Below, one piece after another: positions 12,088-28,219 of a DNA stretch of 64,000 bases (its first letter is position 1; each line of letters opens with the position of its first letter). The DNA comes from Homalodisca vitripennis (lineage: Eukaryota > Arthropoda > Insecta > Hemiptera > Cicadellidae): the NCBI RefSeq assembly GCF_021130785.1, contig NC_060214.1:48979001-49043000 (forward strand), written 5' to 3'. The notes under the pieces were generated by a model. The model did not search any database and was not told where the DNA came from. It worked only from the letters and a program-made list of their open reading frames with translations. The position numbers were made by a program, and so were the translations under genes.

Positions 12088-14989
12088 GAGGATCCTGGAC
12101 ATCTAGATAACCCGCCTGATACTGTAAAGATTCTGCATCAAAATGTTCGGGGTCTCAGTAACAAGATTGATAATTTTCAACTTTTTATTGACGCCGAAAA
12201 TGTAGACATAATTTGTTTATCTGAACACCACCTGAGAGATTTTGAGTTTGAGGTTTTGTCACTGCATGGTTACACTGGTGTTACAGCTTTCTGTAGGACA
12301 ATTTACCAAAAGGGAGGTGTTTGCATCTTTAGTAAATCTTCAATAAAACACAATGTTTTAGACGTCTCCCGATTTCGTCAGGAGGGTAGGTGTGAGCTTG
12401 CGGCAGCGATCTTTCAGTTCAGACAGTTTCCTCTTCTTGTTGTTGCCGCTTATAAGCCGAAACCTTTTTCAGCGTCAGTGCAAGAACATGAGATATTTTA
12501 TGAATGTTTATCCGATTGCCTTCACAATATCACAAATCCAGCAGTTAGAACTGTTGTTGTGGGTGATTTCAATGTTAATCTCTCTGTTCCTGACATAAAA
12601 GTAGATAAGCTTTTATCTATGATGGCATCTCACGATTTAAGCAATAGAGTAACTTCATTTACGAGGGAATTTTAAAACTCCCGGTCCCTAATCGATCATG
12701 TATATACTGATCTTTCTGAAGACATTTTCAGTTGCTCTGTCGTGATAAATGCCTTGTCCGATCACCATGCACAAATCTCACATGTCAGGTGTTTATCTGG
12801 TCCTGGTTGCCCTAAGTTTATGCTTAAGCGATCATTTGTAGATGAAAATCTTCGTATTTTTAGACATCTTCTGGGTGGGGAAACATGGCATGATGTTTAT
12901 GCGGCTAGAACAATGGATGATAAAATGAGCTTGTTTATGTCCTCTATAGAGTTTTATTTCATTCAGGTTGTTCCTGAGAAAAGAGTTCGGATTCGTGGGC
13001 GTTCTCCAAATGCCAAAGTGTCTTTAACCCAGGAGCAAATTGAGCTACGGGATTTGGTTGTGCATTGGTATTATAAAACTAAAGACCTGAGTTCTTCTGA
13101 TGAGAGAAGAAAACACTACCTTTCTTTGAAGAGGCAATTTAGGGCTAGTGTGAGGGAAGCTAAGTCATCTAAAGTTAAACATTTACTTCAGACTTCCTCA
13201 AATAAAGTTAAGACTGTGTGGGACATAGTGAACGAGCATAGAGGTAAGGCAAGAGTTTCAGCAGATATCCCTCGAACGATCAAAGATAGTAATGGATTCA
13301 TTGTTAGGGATCCGAAAGACGTTTCCAAATTGTTCAATAATATCTTCATTAATGTGTCGAATGCAAGTTCATCTTCCACATCGTTGTCTCTTCTTCAACA
13401 ACAATCAAGTGCAAGGGTGTCTTCATTTTTCTTTTCACCTGTTTCTGAAGTGGAAGTATCTGACATCATCAGATCTATAAAAGCAAAGGCTTCTTCTGGC
13501 TTCGAAAATATATCATCGAAGCTTCTTAAATCATGTACGGAGTATTTTGTTAGGCCACTTGCCCATTTGATAAATTTTTCGTTTGAAAATGGCGTGTTCC
13601 CTGACATTTTAAAATTTTGCCTATAGTGAAGCCATTGCATAAAAGGTTGAGGAACTTGATAATTTCAGGCCTATTTCGATCGGATCGACATTTTCTAAGG
13701 TGTTTGAGAAGGCAGTTTTTGATAAGGTTAACGGCTTTCCTGGAGAGTAGTAACGTTTTGTTTGACAAACAGTTTGGTTTTGTCAAGGGAGGCTCAACTG
13801 TGAAGGCAATGTTTGCTCTCTTGGATAAAGTTGTTAAAGCTCTTGATGAGGGAAAGTTTTCTGCTGGTATCTTTTTTGATTTGGGAAAAGCATTTGACAT
13901 GGTTTCGCATGAACTTCTTTTGCAAAAGCTTGACAGAGTGGGTGTGCGTGGTTTGGCAAAACAATGGCTGTCATCTTTCTTGAGTCAGCGTAGACAAGTT
14001 GTGGAAATTCCATACGTTGACGTAAATACTAGGAAAAGATGCTTTTCTGACGAGCAGATTGTCAAGACGGGTGTGCCTCATGGCTCCATACTAGAACCCT
14101 TCGTCTTTATTTTGTATGTGAATGACCTCAGCAGTTGTGTTTCGAGGGGCTTGTTGTGTTTGTTTGCTGACGACACATCACTTGTAATTGATGAGTCTTG
14201 CCGTTTCAATATGGAGATGAATACGTTTGTTCAGTGTAATTCAATAGTCCAGTGGTTTCAGGGTAATGGTTTGGCCGTGAATTCTGATAAATCTACATTG
14301 CTAGACTTTTCGATTTTATCAAGACGCAATGACTCTTTGAGTGTTTGGGTTGGCGATGCAGAGGTTTGTTCTGAGCAGATGGTCAAGTTTTTAGGCCTAA
14401 TTGTTGATAGGAATCTTACCTTCTCCTTTCACGTAAATCATGTCGCACGTAAAGTCTGTGCTGGTATTTTTGTTCTTCGTAGACTTTCATCTTTCACGGG
14501 AACCGATGTGCTTCTGACGTCATATTTTGCATTGGTTTATCCCTACCTTTCATACGCTGTTGAGATTTGGGGTTTTGAAAATTGCAGAACAAAACATGTC
14601 TTTCTTTTGCAGAAGAAAGCGGTGAGAGCTATTGCTGGCATCCGTCAATCAGAATCCTGCAAATCACATTTTAAGAAATTCAATCTGCTTACTTTTCCAA
14701 GTATATATATTTACCACACATTGGTATATTTTAAGCAAAACCAGGGCATTTTCGAGTCACTAATTCCACAGTCCAGACATTACCTCAGAAATAGCAACAA
14801 ATTAAATATTCCCCCCCCATTGCGACCTCTTTTTTTAAACATCACTGTTTTTATAATGCTGTAATTGTTTATAATTCTCTTCCTGTGGACCTAAAGAATG
14901 TACATGATGAAATGGTCCTTAAGAGAACACTGAAGGCTTTTTTAATAGAAAAATGTTTCTACACCCTCAGTGAATTTATTGGTAAATAG
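12088..14989 (+). pseudogene. endonuclease-reverse transcriptase (ORF2), broken
   Basis: The endonuclease region opens with HQNVRGLSNKI, then LSEHHL with a catalytic glutamate, GDFNVN, SLIDHVYTD and SDHHAQI. The reverse transcriptase shows SSGFENISSKLLK, FRPIS, FEKAVFDKV, FDLGKAFDMVSHELL, GVPHGSILEP (canonical Q and G replaced by H and E) and the catalytic LFADD. Lesions visible: an in-frame TAA at 12673-12675; a frameshift near 13615-13626; a stretch at about 13649-13735 in the third frame carrying FRPIS and FEKAV; and a frameshift in the C/T runs near 14815-14836. The reading then continues to a stop at 14987-14989. The open segment 13617-14864 looks intact, but its first 40 or so residues are out of frame. 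It cannot make a working enzyme. Confidence 0.9.
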
Positions 14990-15137
14990 TCTGTATGTAT
15001 AGATGTAAACTGTACTTGTATTTTTTAATATTTATGACGCAATCCAATGCATGTTATATGTCTGTTTGGAAATAAAGGATATTTGATTTGATTGCACCAC
15101 AGAATCACTACACAGGCGGGTAGTGATTATGCCGCTA
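12107..15137 (+). mobile_element. non-LTR retrotransposon, jockey/CR1-like
   Basis: A plus-strand element holds an apurinic-type endonuclease followed by reverse transcriptase. It has a polyadenylation-like aataaa at 15071-15076 and a short repetitive 3' tail (atttgatttgatt, ending near 15093). A 12-nt direct repeat (ctggacatctag) lies at 12095-12106 and 15138-15149 and is the best candidate target-site duplication, though it sits about 45 nt beyond the tail. No ORF1 is present, so the copy is probably 5'-truncated just upstream of the endonuclease. It is inactivated by a stop and several frameshifts, listed under its ORF2. Confidence 0.85.
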
Positions 15138-15149
15138 CTGGACATCTAG
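15103..15149. repeat. hairpin and 12-nt direct repeat beyond the retroelement tail
   Basis: A 9-bp perfect stem (aatcactac 15103-15111, gtagtgatt 15120-15128) with an 8-nt loop lies between the tail and the right-hand 12-nt repeat (15138-15149). The loop region includes caggcgggt, whose exact complement acccgcctg occurs just inside the left repeat at 12110-12118. Confidence 0.6.
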
Positions 15150-19559
<4,410 letters not shown>

Positions 19560-20280
19560 CTGAAGTAATAGCGCGTTGCTAGATACACATAGCTATTTAC
19601 CAAGACAATTATGGTTTGCCTCATTTACAGATATGGTGATGTCCGTTATAAAAATGTATGAAAGATGACTTCCTGTGATTGGTGATGTAACCATTAATAT
19701 TGATAATGAATCGGGACGATTGCTGCTATTACCATAATAAAGGTTAATTATTTCAGGCGACTTAAGCAGATTAGTAACAATTGTTTTCCACAGCGTAACA
19801 CGGAATGTATAACTGTGTAAGAAGATTAGAGACAAAATTTTCCAATTTAATTATCTTCAAACTAAACTTTTGCTTCACAGTGAAAAACAAAACTCTCCGT
19901 AATGTGAGTAGCCAAGTGAAATCATCTTTTCTTAACGCTGTCATCGTTTCCGTGATTTTCTCAGATTAACATCTACAACATCAATCTGAACTTATAGTGT
20001 CTGTTTGAGATTAAAATTTTGGCATTTATTTAAGATAAATATGTAATGTAAATAGCTGGTTTTCTTTTGAATACAGTATACATTGTGTTTTGTTTAACAG
20101 TATTCAAACTGTCGCTGGATTTGTGAAAGTCATTATTTTGATAATCTTTTAAGTGCACATAAATATTATACGAATGAATATCGATTCAAAATGACGTCAA
20201 ATCTGGGAACCATTAATAATAGGATCAATCGAACTAGGATAATTTGAAAAATTGTAATTTGAAATTTAGAACTAGTCACA
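19560..20280. repeat. dispersed repeat family A, copy 2
   Basis: This is the partner of 9480-10340 in direct orientation. It shares the aagattagagac, caatttaattatcttcaaac, cttaacgctgtcatcgtttcc, ctcagattaacat, attattttgataatctttt, aagtgcac and gattcaaaatgacg landmarks. It contains no recognisable gene and is diverged, so the duplication or insertion is old. Confidence 0.65.
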
Positions 20281-20319
20281 CATTACTCTCACTTTCTAGA
20301 GATAAACCAACTCACTCTA

Positions 20320-20500
20320 TAACCTACCTCGCCAAATGAAGCTATCCTTTTATAACGCTGCCAACCCATCCGTGATACTCAGGTTAACATGCTACAACTT
20401 CAAGATGAACTTATATATGTTTTTGATTTATTATTTTGCGTTTTTTTTTAATAATTGTTCATTTTCAATAATAAAATAATATTTTCTAGAGGACTATTTA
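20320..20500. repeat. dispersed repeat family A, partial copy 3
   Basis: Starting about 40 bp after copy 2, the text taacgctgccaacccatccg...ctcaggttaacatgctacaac...gaacttata repeats the central part of family A (compare 19935-20000 and 9958-10005). It is a short partial tandem copy. Confidence 0.55.
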
Positions 20501-20639
20501 CGCTTTAAGTACACAATTTTTTTTACAACCCATAACTGTTTACAATTGAATCAGTCACTTGAGAAACAGCTCATGTCCATTTTTTTTGGTTAGTAAAGTT
20601 AAAATAAAAAAGCTCATAAGTGTATTATTTTACATTACC

Positions 20640-20952
20640 CTAAGTTGCAAACTCTAGCCATCTTTGAACGGCTGTCATTTTTTGACTCGGTTATCCGTTT
20701 GAGGTTGGGTTTGCGGCTCTGTACTCTACTAATAAAGACCTTCTATTCGATCTGCATATCAACCTATGCTTATATTTAAGATTTTCTTCTGACTCCTAGC
20801 GGGCCGCCCCCCTGAGGATGTAGCGGATCACTGAATACGTGATAAAATAGATTTTTATGCTCAGTAACTTTGTGTAAGGTTTTGTAGCTCTATTTTAAAT
20901 ATTTTTTAAAAATATTTAACCGACCCGGGACTTTTTGGACACCCTGTATTTT
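20640..20952. mobile_element. fragment of a mariner-type element or MITE
   Basis: The stretch is GC-richer than its surroundings and ends in cgggactttttggacaccctg followed by TA at about 20930-20952. This is the right-hand terminus style of mariner-type elements (compare 63241-63250). No matching inverted left end (cagggtgtcc) was found in the window, so the copy is truncated or its other end has decayed. No transposase coding sequence is visible. The left boundary is a guess. Confidence 0.4.
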
Positions 20953-21595
20953 ACACTATTCAAGCGGAACCAAAAAAATTTATAATATTCCACAAAGGCT
21001 GAATAAACACTACTCATCTTACAGAAGTTCTCATTAGTGAAACAGAGCCAACTTCCAACACCATGTTAAGTTTGTGATATAAAGGGAATGATAACATATA
21101 GGTATTTGTCTCCTACAAGTGTACTCACACTAACCCTGAGAGAGGCGGGTGTACAATAAACTACAGGATAGTACAATAAAATACAGAAACTTGCCAGAAC
21201 TAATGGCTTTGAATCTAATTTGTATGTAATAAGTAAGCTTATGTATCAAGTAGGCATGGACGTTAAGTATCAATAATACCAGATTCAGACCATTCTAATT
21301 CTTCAGTGTAAGCGTGGTTCAGAATGAAGAATAACTAGGACCTAGTCTAAACTATTGTTAACAACCGATCATAGCTAATGCTCCGAAGGAATACTGGCGA
21401 GTAACGTGATAGTCTGGCAAGTTCACATAATCTTTACACATCGTGTATATATATTCAAATGTTCAATGAACTAACAAAATAGATACATTTCAGTTACTCC
21501 AAAAATACTCTCTTCTATCACAACTGTCTACAACACCTAAATTTCTACTCAGTGTTGCATGGTTAGAATTCTTCAAGTGTACGCACATCGAAAAG
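20953..21595. other. AT-rich non-coding DNA
   Basis: Nothing recognised. Confidence 0.4.
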
Positions 21596-22200
21596 CATGT
21601 GATATAGTTTTAATTTTCTTGTTAGCATGTCACTCAGGATGCTTAAAGTGGATATCACCTATATTATATTTACTCTTGGTGATGTCTCACGCTCGTGGAG
21701 TAAAGTGAACGTAAAAAAGTAACAAAATTCGATGAGGTCAATATGTTTTCTGCGTTGTTATCAATAGGATGGTGTTGGTTTCAGTAGATTGGTTTAAACC
21801 GAGCTATTGAGAAACACCAATTGTGTAGTATATTGAAATAAAGTTTATGTTATTTTCATACAAGAGTTATAAGGAGAGAAAATTATTTTTGTAATGTATT
21901 GTTTTTACAATGTTGGGGTACCACTGATGCAGCAAATAAACCCAGCAGTGACCAACCTGTTTCCACCCTCCTTGTTTATGACCAGCTACCATGAAATAAA
22001 CATATCCTGTATCAGAGTAACGGTGGTCTTTGTGTTTAATACTACTATGCTGGTTTTATTAGTCCCGTCATAGTGCGTATATATTGAGTGGTATTTAAAT
22101 CCCCATTGTAGCGTCATATTACAAATGGGTTCTGAACTCTTTTATCACACGTGTATAGGTGACGAAGTGTGATGATTGGCATTGAGGGATTAGATCTAAC
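21596..22200 (+). repeat. dispersed repeat family C, copy 2
   Basis: It is the inverted partner of 10740-11065. The match covers 21600-21830 and resumes at about 22110-22190 (cacacgtgtatagg). The roughly 290 bp in between (21830-22110) has no counterpart in copy 1 and may be an insertion. Confidence 0.6.
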
Positions 22201-22772
22201 TTTTTCAAGTGACAGGGTTACTAAAAATAAGCCTTCCTCTAACTCTAATATAGTCCATTCTTCATGCAGCACAATGTATATCACCTCATTAAATGTTTAC
22301 TTTTCTCAGTCAGATTTGATAGTCTCAGTCAGCAAACTATGCGTGTGCGTCTAAAGAGTCGTAAATTTATTCGTGTTTATCACTCACATACGAGATGTAT
22401 GAAATTTTCAACTATACGTTATGATTCGGTTGTTTATGGTTGGTGGAGTTGGCATAGTTTCGAACCCAAAATTCTTATTCTATTTAAGTATACTTAAAAA
22501 CGTTATGAAATCATGAATTTCACAAGACTATTTATATTTTGAATACAATTACACAAAACACAATGTTTAATATATTCAAAAGAAACTAACTAATCACATT
22601 GAATAATATTTTACTTTAAATAATACAAATAAACAAAAACGTCTGCCTGAAGCTTTTGAAGTTTTGTACAAATACCCGATATTGAAAGATTCAAAAGCGG
22701 TTAACAAAAAAAGCCAGGAGGTTTCAAAGTAGGCTTTCGTTTTTTCGCTAATTCATTATTAACTTAAAACGG
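22201..22772. other. AT-rich non-coding DNA
   Basis: Nothing recognised. Two overlapping open frames (22169-22354, 22264-22497) have no motif. Confidence 0.4.
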
Positions 22773-23712
22773 ACAGTTTCACGACAGAACAAACTGATTC
22801 GCTTAGTTAACGAGAAACTGTCGGAATTGATCACATTCCTTGTATTACCTTTACTTTACAACATGTACTGAATATTTTAGTAATTGTTTATTTATGAACA
22901 TGCTGTAACCCGCTCTTTACGTATTTAACTGTCTGCATGGAGGTTATTGTTATAATTGATACAGTTTCACGACAGAGTAAACTGATTCGCTTAGTTAACG
23001 AGAAACTGTCGGATTCGATCACATTCCTTGTATTACCTTTACTTTACAACATGTACTGAATATTTTAGTAATTGTTTATTTATGAACATGCTGTAACCCG
23101 CTCTTTACGTATTTAACTGTCTGCATGGAGGTTATTGTTATAATTGATACAGTTTCATGACAGAGTAAACTGATTCGCTTAGTTAACGAGAAACTGTCGG
23201 AATTGATCACATTCCTTGTATTACCTTTACTTTACAACATGTACTGAATATTTTAGTAATTGTTTATTTATGAACATGCTGTAACCCGCTCTTTACGTAT
23301 TTAACTGTCTGCATGGAGGTTATTGTTATAATTGATACAGTTTCACGACAGAGCAAACTGATTCGCTTATTTAACGAGAAACTGTCGGAATTGATCACAT
23401 TCCTTGTATTACCTTTACTTTACAACATGTACTGAATATTTTAGTAATTGTTTATTTATGAACATGCTGTAACCCGCTCTTTACGTATTTAACTGTCTGC
23501 ATGGAGGTTATTGTTATAATTGATACAGTTTCACGACAGAGCAAACTGATTCGCTTATTTAACGAGAAACTGTCGAAATTGACCACATTCTTTGTATTAC
23601 CTTTACTTTACAACATGTACTGAATATTTTAGTAATTGTTTATTTATAAATATGCTGTAACCCACTCTTTACGTTTTTAACTGTAAGCATGAAGTTTATT
23701 GTTATAATTGAT
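22773..23712. repeat. 188-bp satellite array, five units
   Basis: Units begin at 22773, 22961, 23149, 23337 and 23525, exactly 188 bp apart. The first four are almost identical and the fifth is visibly diverged. Each unit starts with an inverted pair (gacagtttc ... gaaactgtc, 9 bp, about 33 nt apart) that can form a hairpin. Units otherwise lack coding potential. The array stops sharply at both sides without an evident flanking duplication. Confidence 0.95.
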
Positions 23713-24942
23713 CCAGTTTTACACATTTATGAATGTTCCTTCTTACACAAAATAAATATATTATTGGTGATAAATTTAAAATGTTTTTATTTATATAATT
23801 GTCGTAAATGTATGCCTTTTTATGTGTTATATTATTTATTCAATTATATTTGTATAGTAAATTCTGTACTGACTACTTCATTGATTGATTAGATATCATC
23901 AAGAAATACTTATTGCCATAAGTTCTATTTTGTTTACTTAGTGCCTTAGATTCGGTAAACCCTTAGATGACGTTCTACAGTAGCTTCATGAAAGAGTGAC
24001 CTTCATCTCAGAGTAGGCGTAAGGATACGGCTTTGAAACCGATGTCACGGGTTTGATTTCAAAGTAGGTCAATATAAAGTTAGAAATGGTTTAGTAGAGT
24101 TTTCATTAACGCATGTCTAGTACTGGTGTTGAATAAGTACCACAGAATAAGTTAAATCTTAAACTATATTTCATTAAATGCGAATAGCAGTGTTATTACT
24201 AATAAAGAAACAATGATTAAATAATTAAGTTACATTTTTGGGTGGATTTATTTAATACAAAGCCTTCTTGGAAATTGTATTACTACTATTAATAATATGA
24301 ATTATTATAAATCTCAAAAATTGGTTTTTAGTATTTGCAAATAGATGGCATGATATATTCACGAATGCGGTTTTAAAGTTATTACGCACCTGCAGACTCT
24401 TGATGTTACATACATTATATGTTACGAGTGCATACCAAATATAATACAGTTATTTGTAATCTTACATTTTTCAAGTGAAATGAATAGATTCGTTAAAACA
24501 TAAATATATTAGTATGTGATATTAGATTGAATATCAGGACTTTCATGAATTATGAAGAGAAATATTTATAGAGTAATAATGATCGTTTAATGTACCAATA
24601 CATTTGTATGAGTTTTATAAATACCAAAATGTAGCTCCTACACTGAATCAAAAGGAAACTGGAGAGTTGTCGTATAAGATCTGGTGTAGAAAACATTACG
24701 GGAGAGCTGACGACTCCACTTTGTATATTTGTTGGGAAAAGAATTGTTTGACAAAAGTAAATAATCTTCTGCCTCAGTGAGATTTATATTATATATACAA
24801 ATATTAAATTTAATATATATTACGGAATAAAAAAAATTCATCGATGCACTGTATTATACTTATTAACAGATTTATGAAAGATTCAAATCGTTTCCAAATT
24901 AATTATATTTTCCTATTATTGACTGAGTGTTCGAGATATGTA

Positions 24943-24945
<3 letters not shown>
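23713..24945. other. AT-rich non-coding DNA
   Basis: Apart from a weak tRNA-like segment near 24020, nothing was recognised. The 67-codon open frame beginning within the last satellite unit (23689-23892) has no motif. Confidence 0.4.
24013..24062 (+). other. weak tRNA-like segment, possible SINE relic
   Basis: The text aaggatacggctttgaaacc followed by a B-box-like gggtttgatttc resembles the anticodon arm and T arm of a serine/leucine-type tRNA. The A box and acceptor stem are not clear. It may be a SINE remnant or chance. Confidence 0.2.
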
Positions 24946-25029
<84 letters not shown>

Positions 25030-25072
25030 TGTCTACACTATATCTCGAGTACTAACTAGGCTAAATACTCCA

Positions 25073-25162
<90 letters not shown>
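24946..25162. repeat. inverted pair of compound microsatellites
   Basis: (TA)n then (TG)n from 24946 to about 25032 is followed by about 41 nt of unique sequence (25033-25073). It then continues as (CA)n and (TA)n to 25162. The right half is the reverse complement of the left, so the whole can fold as a long hairpin. Open frames across it are artefacts. Confidence 0.95.
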
Positions 25163-25974
25163 AATTGCAAACCTGAAAAGATTAACGTTAAATATAGAGA
25201 ATAAAATGTATTATGTCACTCAATTCTAATACGTACAATTTTGTGTAGTTGTATTTTATGTATATGCCATAAGTCTTTATATAGAAGTCAATAAGACTTG
25301 AATCGAATGTTCGTAGTTTACTCTCGGTTAACTCAAAATTATAAGGTTAATGAGTTTTTGTAACTATCAAGTCATCGATAAAGCCACCAAATAAAGCAAA
25401 CTGATTAATTCTTAAAATCTTTTTTACCGGATATTGCAAATACTACAAAATGACAATATTAAACATATGCAACATAACGTAGCTAAGGTTAGAAGAGTAG
25501 ATTCAATATAAAAATTATGTTTAGCACCATTTCAACTTCCGCTCAGTTCAGCGTCTTAAATATAATAACAATTTTTTCAATGTCTTCAAAGAGATTTGGA
25601 AAAATTGAGAGATATAGAGCTAAATTCATGGAAAAATATAATTTTTATACATTCGTGAAATACTTGATAATTATTAGGATTCAATGATAGAATGATTACG
25701 GAGCTATCTGTCCGTTCGTGCAAAACTTGTGATACAACGTTTCTAGGGACTTTCAAGTTTGATCATAAACTCCTCTTTGACTAACCTTTAACTAATGGGG
25801 CCAGAAGATCAAAATTAAAAGTGAAAAAAAATTATATTTTTTTAAAGAGAGGCCTCATTTTTTTTAAAGCCTCATTCTGCCCGTCGCCATGGGTCACTGT
25901 GCGAAAATCTTATCAAACAGAATAACGGGGAAGGAGATACATTAAAAGTTCTATAGTGCTGGTAAAAAGTGCTT
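25163..25974. other. AT-rich non-coding DNA; may include SINE body
   Basis: No gene was recognised. The part from about 25860 to 25974 would be the body of a minus-strand SINE headed by the tRNA-like segment at 25975-26055, but its end could not be fixed. Confidence 0.35.
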
Positions 25975-26055
25975 CGGTCACAGACAGGACTTGACGCTAT
26001 ATTTCACTCAGACCCAAAGTCTAACGTCTTAGGCCACTCGACCATCCACTCTCCC
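25975..26055 (-). mobile_element. tRNA-like SINE head (leucine/serine type)
   Basis: On the minus strand the segment contains an A-box-like tggtcgagtggcc, then an anticodon arm ttaga-ctttggg-tctga that pairs over five bases. After a variable-arm-length gap comes a B-box-like gcgtcaagtcctg. Order and spacing fit a tRNA with a long variable arm. The acceptor stem does not close, so it is not a functional tRNA gene. It is best read as the pol III promoter head of a SINE. Confidence 0.45.
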
Positions 26056-28219
26056 AACATATGTCCACCACTTACTTTTACATATGTCTTGGAGTAATCC
26101 TAATGGCAACAAGAAAACCACAGGATAAAAAGTTCAATCACACTGAAAACAATCATAAGAAATAGCTTTATTTTGATACAAGTAACACACTGCAATGAAA
26201 TAACTTTATTGGATGGTTTAGTGAGAATTTTGTTACGTTCTGTAGGTGCTTCGATACTCCGTTGTTACTTACTAAATTAGTAACATTTTAAATTACAAAT
26301 AAATATTCAATATAAAAAATAATAAAACAAACACAACCTATTTTAATTCTCTGAAGTAAGCAGATTCATAAATCACACTGTAACCTGGATGAACTATTTT
26401 ATACAAAAAATATATCTAAGATAAAGGTACAAAAGTAATAAATCATAATAATACAGACTTTTAGGATTGACATAATTAAATTGCTACCTGTAAAACGTAG
26501 TGCTTCCTTATTCTTGAAATTTTGTATTATTATAAAGATCACATTCTTACGTTCTTAAAAAAAAAACTATTAGTACCAAATATACTGTTATAATAATATA
26601 TCTATTTCAGAGCTAATTATATTACAGTTTTTGTCTGTTGTAAATAAGTTTATAGATTGTTTACCATTTTTATAACACTTTTTACCATTATCTTTGTCAT
26701 CACTAGATTTTATAACACCTTAGATTTTGATTCATCGCTCATTTTTACGGGACGAATAGAAAACTGTTTGAACTTTAGATACCTCTTGTTAAGTAAATTT
26801 ATTTCAACAACATGTTTTAAACTTTAAACTCTCTTACTGAAGCGTAAAAATGTAAAAAAAGTTTTTGTAAAATAGCATACATATAGACAAAATTAATTCT
26901 TTTAAAGTGAATGAAATTAAATACATATATTTTTATAAAATAACTAAAAACCTTATTGTCACTACTCTGAATAAATATTTTAATATAGAAAAAGTTTTAT
27001 AAGTAAAACGAGGGATTTAAAATTGTACGCATTATATAAGATATAATAAAAGTATGATTATGATAATACAAATTCAACTAAGTAATTACACCCTATTATT
27101 TTAATTATATTCTAAGGTCTTTATTTTATAAACGTCTAATTAACTTATAAATAATCAGGAATGTACAAGTTACAATTTACCTTGAAAACTATAGGTTTTA
27201 TTTTTAATATACTTACAAAACAAACTTCTCTTTCTAGTAATTAAAAGTATTGAAAAGAATTAAATAAAATATTTATATTTTATAAAGTACAGTGTTCATT
27301 TAATACTCTTCCATACATTTTCACAAATTTCATGTAAGTTTAAAATTTGAAATAAATTATTATATAAAGTCATCAGTAGTTGTTTATAAACCTTTTCAAT
27401 TTATATTATACTAATTGTTTATATTATTATTTTATATTATTATTATATCATTGATATTATTATACTTATAAGTTATATTGTATTGTTGGTTTTACCGCAA
27501 TACAGACTGCCATGTAGATTTCGTCTATCAACACGTGAACTTGAACTTTCTACAGTATAAAACTTTCTAAATACACAGGTAATGGCAGATTTTGTCTTCT
27601 TAGCACCGTGTTTTTGGTTTTCCCCACAAAATAAGACATCTTTACAACCTACTAATTACTTAAATTTGTTTTAAGATATGTTAAAATTTGATATGAAATT
27701 CAAATTTTTATTTTTTGAATGTAATACATTCTTTACACTACAAGGGAATGGATACGCAGACCATCAAGGGACAGACGTAGCCTAAAAAAAGATGATTGCC
27801 CTAAAGTTTTCTTTGAAACATAATTCTAAACTATAATGTCACCTAAATCAAGATAGTTCAATTATATTTAATATTATTGTATATTTTCTTAATTTCTTTT
27901 TAAATTAGTCTAATGATCTAACAGTAAAGAATTTTAATAATTGGCAATGAGTCAGAATTTGGTAATTCCTAATGTATCAATTTTCAAATTGAGTTCAACG
28001 CAAAATCAGAATTCACAAGATAAGGAAAGAACATTTTCACAAAATGAAATGTAACTTATTTTATTTACAAATCAATTATTTAGTAAAATAAACACCAGTG
28101 TTTTATATTTAAAATAAAGATTATTGCGTGTACTAGGAGTTGGAACAAAAGGCAAGCTATTCTTAAATTAATTAAATACGTTTCTGTTTTATCTAAATTA
28201 TATATATATATATATCGTA
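26056..28219. other. very AT-rich non-coding DNA
   Basis: No gene or repeat was recognised in over 2 kb. A short (TA)n run lies at about 28199-28216, next to the 3' end of the retroelement that follows. Confidence 0.5.

Noticed and set aside
22773..23712. CRISPR array
   Set aside because: Whole 188-bp units repeat without variable spacers, in a eukaryotic context.
24844..25204. Open frames across the inverted microsatellites
   Set aside because: Same artefact of long dinucleotide repeats.
25975..26055. Functional tRNA gene
   Set aside because: The acceptor stem does not close and conserved positions are changed; it fits a SINE head better.
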